A stretch of 21,396 nt of DNA, from assembly GCA_023431385.1 (NCBI GenBank), contig JAEYWA010000033.1:1-21396 (forward strand), read 5' to 3'. The notes beneath the pieces are model-generated. The model saw only the letters and a list, made by a program, of their open reading frames with translations, searched no databases and had not been told where the DNA came from. Below are positions 15,259 through 21,396 of this stretch, piece after piece. The DNA comes from Bacillota bacterium (GTDB taxonomy: Bacteria > Bacillota > Clostridia > Acetivibrionales > DSM-1351). Position 1 is the stretch's first letter. Each line of letters begins with the position of its first letter. Both the position numbers and the translations under genes were made by a program.

Positions 15259-15304
15259 ATAAGGACTCTTATTATAGTAGTTTTCTATTATTAAGAGTCC
15301 TTAT
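15259..15304 (+). repeat. Large hairpin with 13-bp perfect arms
   Basis: ATAAGGACTCTTA (15259-15271) is the exact reverse complement of TAAGAGTCCTTAT (15292-15304). The inner TATAGTAG/CTATTAT can extend the stem toward a TTTT loop. There is no T tract, so it is not a standard terminator; it may be the end of an eroded mobile element or a stable RNA fold. Confidence 0.75.
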
Positions 15305-15698
15305 GAGCGTTTGAATTGTCTCTTTCCGATTTAAAAAAAGGTAATAAGCCCAATCGAAAATATGCTAAAAAAATCCACTATATGAAGTTAAACAAAGTGC
15401 GGTATTTTTTGTATTGAGATAGGCCAGAAGGCTCAATCCCTCCTTCATGTCATCTGAGCAGAGCAGTAACCAAAACAATGTTTTTTACATTGCGCATCTG
15501 AAAATCATTACATCCAAATAAGTCATTCAAGTGGCTATATAACACATATTTTAAACCAGACCAAACAGGGGTAAGTAAAACAAATGGATTATGACAGACC
15601 CACATAACAAAACAAGCCAGCTAATGTATATGAGTTGGATACCCATCAAAAGGAATGTATTTGTTAATACAAGAATAGTCCTGATGATGCAAGCCTGA
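15305..15698 (+). other. Decayed or noncoding region
   Basis: All six frames are broken by frequent stops. Short open stretches (for example LSLSDLKKGNKPNRKYAKK from about 15318) suggest former coding sequence, but I could not match them to a family. This may be the eroded 5' part of whatever gene left the CxxC fragment just downstream. Confidence 0.4.
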
Positions 15699-15863
15699 GG
15701 ATTACTTAAAAAAAAGGGACCGAAAAAAATACGAAGATACAGTATTCTTAGTAGACGCAAAACTGCTAAGAACAACAGTTACAAATGTAGAATATGCAAA
15801 CAATCATTAGTTAGCGAAGAAAGTCTGGAAATAGATAATAATGAGGAGATATTAAGTCAGTAG
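15699..15863 (+). pseudogene. Fragment with CxxC motif, possibly a remnant of an HNH/group II intron protein
   Basis: The frame between the TGA at 15696 and the TAG at 15861 encodes about 54 residues without a start or ribosome binding site. It contains NNSYKCRICKQSLVSEESLEID. The order C-x2-C, then acidic, then E-I-D resembles the beginning of the HNH endonuclease domain at the C terminus of group II intron reverse transcriptases (C..C.....E.D/HH). It breaks off before the histidines expected next. I see no domain V-like RNA nearby. It is a fragment in any case; the family is uncertain. Confidence 0.35.
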
Positions 15864-15940
15864 GTAAATATATAATTAACTTAGTTGAGGATATTATTAG
15901 TCTATTGCGTCCTAATTTTATAGAGAAAGGTTGTGAAGTC

Positions 15941-16306
15941 ATGAAATATAAAAAATATAATAATGAAATTATAGAAGTTACTTCTATAAGATATTTCTAA
16001 TTAACTAAATTACAGGGGGAAAGCCTTAAAAACTGGTTAAAGCGTAGACCAACACAGGTATACAGACATACCAGAGCGTTTTTAACCGATAGGAGAATTA
16101 AAATAATAATTAAATTTTCTACTGGGCAAATCATAAGGCATAAACAGCGAATTAGTAAAGACCTTAGTAAAATAGCCAGTGACAGGTTGGAGAGATATAG
16201 AAAATCTTTAGGGCAGGATGTGAATATTGAACTAAATTTGGACTGTTTTGCAAGGGTTAAACAGACTGTAAACTTAAAAAATGCTTATTATATAAAAACC
16301 AAGTAA
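15941..16306 (+). pseudogene. Stop-interrupted small gene of unknown function
   Basis: ATG 15941 opens 19 codons (MKYKKYNNEIIEVTSIRYF) that end at TAA 15998-16000. The same frame then continues open for 101 codons to the TAA at 16304. The downstream part is strongly basic (LKNWLKRRPTQVYRHTRAFL, ISKDLSKIASDRLERYRKSL). One nonsense mutation therefore separates two parts of what looks like a 121-codon gene. The second part has no ATG/GTG/TTG with a good ribosome binding site near its beginning. I do not recognise the protein. Its stop codon overlaps the first bases of promoter flank copy 2. Confidence 0.5.
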
Positions 16307-16316
16307 TTCACTATAT

Positions 16317-16408
16317 GAATAGATAGCAGCAAAAATACATGATCTTTGAATACTGAATAGCGCGGTAGAGGTTTTAAACTTGACATAGTATTCTTCCAGA
16401 TGTATTAT
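16317..16408 (+). promoter_or_regulatory. Promoter flank copy 2 (NTF2-like gene)
   Basis: TTGACA (16380-16385) and TATTAT (16403-16408) with a 17-nt spacer. The block shares GAATAGATAG, ACTGAATAG (16352-16360), AAACTTGACATAG and CTTCCAGATGTA with copy 1 at 9238-9328. The likeness continues past the -10 (AAATCGGTATTGTT here, AAATCAGTATTATT in copy 1), then ends near the gene. Confidence 0.85.
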
Positions 16409-16466
16409 TATCTAAAAATCGGTATTGTTGTTTTATGAGTAGTAAAGATAACAGGAGGTAGTTTAT

Positions 16467-16817
16467 ATGAAGCCGAAAGAAATACTTTGTCAATGGGTTG
16501 ATGCATTTAACAATGCAGATACAGAAACAATTGCAAATTTATATGATGATAATGCAATAAATCATCAGGTTGCTAATGAACCAGTTATCGGTAAAGAGGC
16601 TATAAAGAAAATGTTTGAACAAGAGTTTTCTCAAGCAAAAATGGTTTGTATTGTTGAAAATATTTTTGAAGATGGTCAATGGGCAATTTTGGAGTGGCGT
16701 GACCCATTAGGTTTGAGAGGGTGTGGTTTTTTTCAAATTGTGAACAATAGGATATTATTTCAAAGAGGCTACTGGGATAAATTATCTTTCTTAAAACAGA
16801 ACAATTTACCAATTTGA
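16467..16817 (+). CDS. NTF2-like (SnoaL-type) small protein
   Basis: This 116-residue protein fits the NTF2-like cone fold: WVDAFNNADTETIANLYDDNAINHQVANEPVIGKEAIKKMF at the start, then a beta-rich half (WAILEWRDPLGLRGCGFFQIVNNRILFQRGYWDKLSF). Such proteins are small-molecule enzymes (isomerases, cyclases) or ligand-binding proteins; the substrate is unknown. It is cytoplasmic. AGGAGG (16453-16458) lies 8 nt before the ATG. It is a single gene between the promoter and terminator flanks also found around the VOC gene, although the two proteins are unrelated in sequence. Confidence 0.85.
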   Translation: MKPKEILCQWVDAFNNADTETIANLYDDNAINHQVANEPVIGKEAIKKMFEQEFSQAKMVCIVENIFEDGQWAILEWRDPLGLRGCGFFQIVNNRILFQRGYWDKLSFLKQNNLPI

Positions 16818-16862
16818 ATAATATAAGTATAATTCTTATCTGAAGTAGTTCTCATTTTTTAA

Positions 16863-16917
16863 TCAAGAATCATCCTATTACCGCACATTCAGTTAACATG
16901 ATGTGCGTTTTTTGTTG
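16863..16917 (+). terminator. Terminator flank copy 2, interrupted by the IS200 element
   Basis: GCACAT (16883-16888) pairs with ATGTGC (16901-16906), followed by GTTTTTTG. The block matches 9842-9895 at nearly every position. The match breaks at 16917 and resumes at about 17650 (CGCAAAATAAGAATAT), showing the IS inserted inside the flank. Confidence 0.88.
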
Positions 16918-17003
16918 TCTACAACAATAAACCCCCGGCTAAGCCGGGGTGAGCCAAAAGGCTTTAGCTTCAAGTGCAAAAATAAACCTCCAATGTTAAA
17001 ATA

Positions 17004-17020
17004 GTGTTGGTTCGCCAACC
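17004..17020 (+). promoter_or_regulatory. Leader hairpin before the IS200 transposase
   Basis: GTTGG-TTCG-CCAAC forms a compact tetraloop hairpin within the leader of the transposase mRNA, about 20 nt before the GGAGG at 17037-17041. IS200 leaders commonly hold hairpins that limit transposase expression, so a similar role is likely. GTTCGCCAACC (17010-17020) is also complementary to GGTTGGCGAAC (17554-17564) in the right end. Confidence 0.55.
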
Positions 17021-17048
17021 ACATTATAAAAACAAAGGAGGGTCCACA

Positions 17049-17519
17049 ATGGACAAGAATAATTTAGCACATACAACATGGGAATGCAAATATCACTTAG
17101 TGTTTTCAGCAAAATATCGCCGACAAATAATGTATGGGAAAATAAAACAGGATATTGGCAGGATGCTGAGGGAACTCTGTGATCGAAAAGGCATTGAAAT
17201 TATCGAAGCAGAGTGCTGTAAGGATCACATACATATGCTTGTAAGGATTCCACCCAAATATAGTGTATCAGAAATAATGGGATATTTAAAAGGTAAGAGT
17301 TCTTTAATGATATTCGATAAATATGCCAATCTGAAATATAAATATGGAAATAGGCACTTTTGGTGTAGAGGCTACTATGTTGATACAGTCGGCAAGAATG
17401 CAAAAAGGATTGAAGAATACATTAGGAAACAGTTACAGGAAGACATAGCAAACGACCAATTAAGTTTGATAGAATACGTGGACCCGTTTACGGGTAAGCA
17501 AGAAAAGAAGAGCAAGTAA
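17049..17519 (+). CDS. tnpA: IS200-family Y1 (HUH) transposase TnpA
   Basis: The 156-residue protein is a complete Y1 single-strand transposase. It starts with the typical AHTTWECKYHLVFSAKYRRQ. The HUH motif is His60-Ile61-His62 in KDHIHMLVRIPPKYSVSEIMGYLKGKSS (split: KDHIHMLVR / IPPKYSVSEIMGYLKGK), and the nucleophile is probably Tyr124 in KRIEEYIRKQ. These enzymes cut and rejoin single-stranded DNA at subterminal hairpins, often during replication. AGGAGG at 17037-17042 supports ATG 17049; an upstream in-frame GTG (17004) lies in the leader hairpin. Length matches the family (about 150). No accessory tnpB follows. Confidence 0.95.
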   Translation: MDKNNLAHTTWECKYHLVFSAKYRRQIMYGKIKQDIGRMLRELCDRKGIEIIEAECCKDHIHMLVRIPPKYSVSEIMGYLKGKSSLMIFDKYANLKYKYGNRHFWCRGYYVDTVGKNAKRIEEYIRKQLQEDIANDQLSLIEYVDPFTGKQEKKSK

Positions 17520-17690
17520 CCGGCCGCTTAAGCGGTAGCGAGTAAATGTATGCGGTTGGCGAACTATTCGGTAAGCCTTAAGGCTCAAGCAAGTAACATG
17601 CCCTTATAGGGCTAGTGCAAGCCATCCGCTAAGCGGGTGGTCCTGACTGCGCAAAATAAGAATATTACGGCTTTAATAATGACTTGCTTT

Positions 17691-17714
17691 AAACGCCATC
17701 TTTAGGCGTTTTTT
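17691..17714 (+). terminator. Terminator downstream of the IS200 insertion
   Basis: AAACGCC (17691-17697) pairs with GGCGTTT (17705-17711) around ATCTTTA and continues into TTTT. It is the second terminator after the NTF2-like unit, as 10013-10037 is after the VOC unit, but the two differ in sequence. Confidence 0.85.
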
Positions 17715-17735
17715 ATTTCAGAATAAATTACGAAA

Positions 17736-18122
17736 ATGGGTAGAATAAAAATGGTAAAAAATCCTGAGTCGCTGTCACAAAGGGTATCTGAAATGGTTCT
17801 AAGAGAACTAAGAAACCGAAATTATTCAGCGTTACCAGTAAATGTAGGAGATAAGGATAACTGTTGGGATATTAAAAAAATAAATGTAGCAAAAAATGGT
17901 AGGGATTTATGCGACATAAACTGCCAAACCGGAGTAATATCCTATATGAATTTATTTGACCGGAATGAGATAATTTCAGTACAGGAGTGGATCAAAAAAA
18001 TCAAGGAGCAGGATGAAATTTATACAAAGGCTCCTTTCATGGACGTCAAAGGCCTTGAAAGATATAAACTTTTTGCTGCGTTTAATAATGCTGTTCTGGC
18101 TGCATTGAAATATCAACACTAG
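17736..18122 (+). CDS. Hypothetical protein, 128 residues
   Basis: I do not recognise this protein. It contains SLSQRVSEMVLRELRNRNYSALPVNVG (written in parts: SLSQRVSEMVLREL, NRNYSALPVNVGDK), DNCWDIKKINVAKNGRDLCD and a helical C terminus (GLERYKLFAAFNNAVLAAL). No signal peptide, membrane segment or catalytic motif is apparent. The start is uncertain: ATG 17736 has no ribosome binding site, and ATG 17751 has only GGGTAG upstream. No shared promoter flank precedes it, and a terminator lies only 22 nt before, so its promoter is unclear; it could have lost its 5' end. Similar size and isolation to the other cassette-like genes may place it in the same accessory region. Confidence 0.6.
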   Translation: MGRIKMVKNPESLSQRVSEMVLRELRNRNYSALPVNVGDKDNCWDIKKINVAKNGRDLCDINCQTGVISYMNLFDRNEIISVQEWIKKIKEQDEIYTKAPFMDVKGLERYKLFAAFNNAVLAALKYQH

Positions 18123-18330
18123 ATTATTTAATGCGTTTATACATAAGCTAAAGTCATGGAAATTAGGATATTAGAGTAAATAGCGTTGCAGTTTTTCATC
18201 CGATAGCTTTTTATTCCACTCAGTTTTTTACACTCAACATTGAATATGGGAAACATATAATTTATTGCAGAATTTGTATAATTATGACACTTATGATAAA
18301 ATAAATAAAAAAGATTAGAGGTCAGGTATA

Positions 18331-19402
18331 ATGCTAAAAAAAAAATCTATTAATTATGCTACTACTGATTGCTTTGTGCATTTTCCAGTTTGTTTATTAT
18401 AATACACAATCTGAGTCCAGTGTTAGCAAGAATAATGATGTAACAATTGAGCAGGCGTCAACATCTTCATCAACCTCTCCGGCAAAGGAATCAGAAACAG
18501 AAGCAACATCGGCAAACGCTTCTGCAGAAAAAACAACTAGACCACAGCTTGATGTGATCAGTTTTGAAAATGCTAATTCCAGAGATACATATTTCACAAT
18601 TCATAAGGTGGCGCAGGCACAAAAAATCGGTAAAGGAAAAGGTATCAAGGTAGGTATTCTTGATCATTCCTTTGCTATGAATAAGCATCAGGGTTTATAT
18701 ACCGAAGGTAAAGATTTCAGCGGTAAAACGGATCTGCTGTATGATGAAGAAGGTCATGGATATTGGATGGCCTCTGTGTTACGTGAAATAGCACCTGAGT
18801 GCAGTATTTATGCACTTAACACATATGCTTTTGGTGAAAATCAAACTGCGAAGAATATGGTCGATGCCATAAATTGGGCTGCGGGGAGCAAAATTGATAT
18901 TCTTACTTATTCAGCTGAAACATTCAATAGTGTAAACCGAGAGCTTGTGAATACCGCTGTAGATAATGCAGTACAAAAAGGAATTGTAACAACCTTCATA
19001 AATTACGACGATGAAAATAACATTTATCCCTCCTGCATGTTTCCGTTACTGTCGAATGGAATGTCAAGGCCACCCGATTTAAACATTTTTCACTATGACT
19101 ATAATACCTTAATCGTCGATAGATATATATCATCAGTTATCGAAAAGAAAGGAGCAGTAAACGGGGATGTTATACCATATTTTTCATATTCATCCACTTC
19201 TCCGGTAACAGGTGGTTTTGTCGCCATACTCAAATCAATAAATAACACTCTATCTCCGAAAGAGTATAAGGATATACTGATAAAAACGAGCTATAGTACA
19301 AATTTCTATGATTGGAATTTCAAACAGCAGTATGAATGTCCAGCGGTGGTGGATATAGAGAAGGCCGCAAAATATATACAAAAGATTTCAAAAGCAAAGT
19401 AA
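18331..19402 (+). CDS. Exported subtilase-like (S8) protein; N-terminal frame disrupted at an A10 tract
   Basis: The uninterrupted frame begins at ATG 18356 (348 residues) and has no ribosome binding site there. ATG 18331, with AGAGGT upstream (about 18316-18321), is in another frame and stops after seven codons. Removing one A from the A10 run (18336-18345) joins them and gives MLKKNLLIMLLLIALCIFQF, a full signal anchor. Numbered from 18356, a Ser/Thr/Glu-rich linker (about 18-62) precedes an S8-like domain: Asp103 (VGILDHSF), His134 (EEGHGYWMAS), Asn216 as oxyanion-hole candidate (FINYDD) and Ser279 (YSSTSPVTGG). The usual GTSMATP is replaced by SYSSTSP, though serine and proline positions fit. 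It is shorter than most subtilases and may be a divergent protease or inactive homologue acting at the cell surface. Confidence 0.72.
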
Positions 19403-19921
19403 ATTAACAGTACCCCATACATAATAGAATTATACAATATCTGTAATTATTTCGTATTAAAAAGTGCATAAATTTTATTTATTAATTGGGGGGATAGGTA
19501 TTTTAGAAGCAATGTTTTCACAAAAGATAATATAGTTTTAGATCTATACCAGCTTTCTATTACAGACTATATAAATGAAAATGCTGATTCCTAAAATGAA
19601 AGCCTTAAGTATTGTTTTCCTGCTATGGAATCAAGTAATAGTCAAGAGGTGGAGAAATAATTTATTGATACCGATAATACTACTCCGATTGTGTTGTATT
19701 GGCAGGTGTAATTTTGCGTGGTAACATGGCAAATAATGATATGTATTGCTATGTAAAATAATATATGTGGTAAACTTTGGGAAAACGGAAGATAATCTAA
19801 CTTAACAGTGTCCATCTTATCGAAAAAAGCTCATCATAGGTGGTATTTAATTTTTACTACACATAACTCCATAAAAATAAAAATACTTATATAATATAAA
19901 CTATTTTTGAGGAGTTGTGAG
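19403..19921 (+). other. Intergenic region with a possible coding remnant
   Basis: No intact gene is supported. From 19472 an open frame without a start codon runs to TAA 19592 (it includes WGDRYFRSNVFTKDNIVLDL). The same frame stays open for another 22 codons to a TAA, then another 16 or so, with text such as CFPAMESSNSQEVEK. This pattern suggests a decayed gene, but I cannot name the family. A 42-codon frame from ATG 19595 overlaps it and looks like chance. AT-rich DNA near 19886-19898 probably holds the deacetylase promoter. Confidence 0.35.
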
Positions 19922-20701
19922 ATGAAAATATTAATAATAAACCATAAAAGATTTTCACGTATTTTACTTGTAGGTGCAATAGGAATTGGGCTTATTGTCC
20001 TGCTTATAACTGCTGGAAATTTAGGTGTTATTAAATCCATAAAGGTATCTAATAAAAATCGAGTACTACCAATATATAGCGTTGAGACAGAGAAGAATCT
20101 GGTATCCATTACATTTGACTGTGCCTGGGGGGCAGGAGATATTCCGACTATTATGGAAATACTGAAAAAGGAGAATGTTAAGGCCAGCTTTTTTATGGTT
20201 GGATTGTGGGGAGAAAAATACCCCGATACCGTAAGACTAATTGCAAACGAGGGTCATGATGTAGCCAACCATGGTTACTCCCATCTGAGAATGAGTACAA
20301 TAGGGAAAGAAAAGTGCAGGACTGAGATTGAGGTCTGTAATCAAAAGCTTGGAGATATTTCAGGTAAAAAAATAGAACTTTTCAGACCTCCGTATGGAGA
20401 CTATAATAATACTGTCATAGAAACCTGTAATGAGTTGGGTTGTTACCCGATACAATGGAATGTAGACAGTCTTGACTGGAAAAAAGAGATGAGCAAACAG
20501 GCAATATTGGATAGGATAACAAAGAAAACCAAAGCCGGTGCTATAATTCTTTTCCATAATGATACACAGTATACTGTAGAGCTCTTGCCTCAGATAATAT
20601 CGGAGCTAAAGGCAAAAGGTCTGAGCTTTGTCCCTGTTTCGGAACTTATAATGAGGGGGAATTATTATATTGATGATCAGGGAAGGCAGCAGAAGAAGTG
20701 A
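19922..20701 (+). CDS. Polysaccharide deacetylase, NodB domain (PdaB-like, sporulation type)
   Basis: The 259-residue protein has a membrane anchor at about 13-33 and a NodB (carbohydrate esterase 4) domain. Motif 1 is ITFDCAWG (Asp66), motif 2 HGYSH (His117 and His121, metal ligands), motif 3 FRPPYGDY (Arg155 to Asp160), motif 4 VDSLDW (Asp185) and motif 5 ILFHND (His212). The usual second Asp of TFDD is Cys here, which occurs in the PdaB-like sporulation group. The enzyme should remove acetyl groups from a cell-wall glycan outside the membrane; a role in spore cortex or wall maturation is inferred from the subgroup. GAGGAG (19909-19914) lies 7 nt before ATG 19922; an in-frame TTG at 19907 overlaps it and is rejected. 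It is convergent with the AraC pseudogene. Confidence 0.9.
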   Translation: MKILIINHKRFSRILLVGAIGIGLIVLLITAGNLGVIKSIKVSNKNRVLPIYSVETEKNLVSITFDCAWGAGDIPTIMEILKKENVKASFFMVGLWGEKYPDTVRLIANEGHDVANHGYSHLRMSTIGKEKCRTEIEVCNQKLGDISGKKIELFRPPYGDYNNTVIETCNELGCYPIQWNVDSLDWKKEMSKQAILDRITKKTKAGAIILFHNDTQYTVELLPQIISELKAKGLSFVPVSELIMRGNYYIDDQGRQQKK

Positions 20702-20725
20702 GGTTATTCAGCTAAGTCTCACGTT

Positions 20726-21318
20726 TCAATACCTTTGACAGAGTCGTTTTTTGTAATACTTAAAAAAATCTGAAAAAATAATTATCGTCAAACCCATGCT
20801 ACTTCAGTTATATTAAGAGTGCCTTGATTTAACAGTAAATATGCCTTTTCGATTCTTGTTCGATTTATGTAATCTATAGGAGAAAACCCGGTGAAATTCT
20901 TGAAAGAGTCTGCAGAAATGGTGGCGGCCTACATGCATCATTTCTGCAAGCTGATCAAGTGGAATTTTTTCATGATATTTGGACTCAAAAAATTAAATAC
21001 ACATTTGAGTTGTTTAACCTGTTTATCTTCTCTATAGATTCTTCCCATTTAAAATCTTTAAGCAATGATTTTTAAACATTATAAGTAATATCTGGTAGGC
21101 AAATACTTAAAAGGCCAGTCCGCTGTATTCATTTCTGTTTTCATCTTCACCCTCCAGATGTATTTTTCCTAAGCCATTTGTAAAAAGTAGAACTGCATAT
21201 GATTATGCCAGTGGAATTCCATAGATGGACCTGGTTCATCGTAGAAACCTTTTGTAATCTGAACGGGACATTTATTATCAGCAATATTAACTTGTTTTTA
21301 TAAAGCCAGGGTATCCAA
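20726..21318 (-). pseudogene. AraC-family regulator, decayed by stops and frameshifts
   Basis: Read on the reverse strand, GGAGGA (21324-21329) precedes a TTG start at 21318. The frame gives MDTLAL, a stop, then KQVNIADNKCPVQITKGFYD and MEFHWHNHMQFYFLQ, a clear AraC cupin domain. Later pieces in shifting frames include YHEKIPLDQLAEMMHVGRHHF with CRLFQEF (first HTH), then in another frame FTGFSPIDYINRTRIEKAYL, NQGTLNITEVAW, then GFDDNYFFRFF and finally KYYKKRLCQRY before TGA at 20726. Together they cover a whole AraC/XylS-type regulator, with at least three frame changes and several stops. It cannot make a functional protein as it stands. Its former target is unknown; neighbouring sugar or deacetylase genes are possible but unproven. 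Confidence 0.88.
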
Positions 21319-21396
21319 TTGATTCCTCCAAATCAATATTGTGCTAATACAAAGCAACATTGTTAATGAAATGTGTCGGTATAGAGATATAATACT

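Larger units (their letters stand above)
16918..17649 (+). mobile_element. IS200-type insertion sequence, about 732 bp, TnpA only
   Basis: The ends are placed by comparing the interrupted terminator flank with the intact copy at 9842-9911 (accurate to a few bases because TG is ambiguous). The left end has hairpin CCCCGGC-TAA-GCCGGGG (16933-16949). The right end has CCATCCGC-TAA-GCGGGTGG (17622-17640). Both use the loop TAA and lie subterminally, as in IS200/IS605 elements, which have no terminal inverted repeats and make no target duplication. Additional stems occur at 17521-17533 (CCGCTTAAGCGG) and 17600-17612 (GCCCTTATAGGGC). The element carries only a Y1 transposase; there is no tnpB. Both ends and the open frame look intact, so it may be active. 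Confidence 0.88.

Noticed and set aside
9238..17735. Classical integron interpretation of the cassette-like genes
   Set aside because: No tyrosine integrase gene is present, the flanks do not show attC-like paired core sites, and each gene has its own promoter and terminator, unlike typical integron cassettes.
232..19566. TTACAGACT repeated at about 234, 520 and 19559
   Set aside because: A 9-base AT-rich word seen three times in a window of this size and composition can occur by chance; surrounding bases match only in part.
19595..19723. A 42-codon hydrophobic open frame in the gap before the deacetylase
   Set aside because: No ribosome binding site precedes it, and it overlaps a more coding-like but broken frame.

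Overview
The window is low-GC, AT-rich DNA with strong AGGAGG-type ribosome binding sites, ATG/TTG/GTG starts, U-tract terminators, a spore-cortex-type polysaccharide deacetylase, a type III glutamine synthetase and two-component systems. This points to a Gram-positive, spore-forming member of the Clostridia. A relative of Ruminiclostridium is my guess from overall feel; I cannot prove it from the sequence alone.

Layout. 1-110 (-) is the first 36 codons of a type III glutamine synthetase. 593-3706 holds a membrane-anchored transglutaminase-like protein and an orphan Cache-type sensor histidine kinase, ended by a strong terminator. 3893-5997 is an M24 (Xaa-Pro peptidase-like) gene overlapping a WYL-domain regulator by 4 nt. 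6204-7175 is a DUF3795 protein followed by an AlkZ-related protein. 7364-9142 is a large exported protein of unknown role. 9238-10646 is accessory: a VOC-fold gene and an unknown small gene, each with its own promoter. 10872-15109 is a histidine kinase/response regulator pair followed by a secreted AGE-family epimerase-like lipoprotein. 15110-16306 is decayed DNA with a large hairpin, a CxxC/HNH-like fragment and a stop-interrupted reading frame. 16304-17735 carries an NTF2-like gene and an IS200-type element. 17736-19402 has an unknown small gene and a subtilase-like gene whose start is disrupted at an A10 tract. 19922-20701 is the polysaccharide deacetylase, convergent with a clearly decayed AraC-family regulator (20726-21318, -).

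Most interesting points. (1) The VOC gene and the NTF2-like gene, unrelated in sequence and about 7 kb apart, are enclosed by the same promoter flank and the same terminator flank, like exchangeable cassettes; the unknown gene at 10239 has a diverged copy of the promoter flank. The IS200 copy sits inside one terminator flank, which lets both of its ends be placed. (2) The kinase/regulator operon and the epimerase gene each carry an ATGAC-N4-GTCAT palindrome plus an ATATCT/AGATAT palindrome upstream, suggesting the regulator controls both. (3) The subtilase-like gene would gain a full ribosome binding site and signal sequence if one A were removed from an A10 run, suggesting slippage, phase variation or an assembly error.
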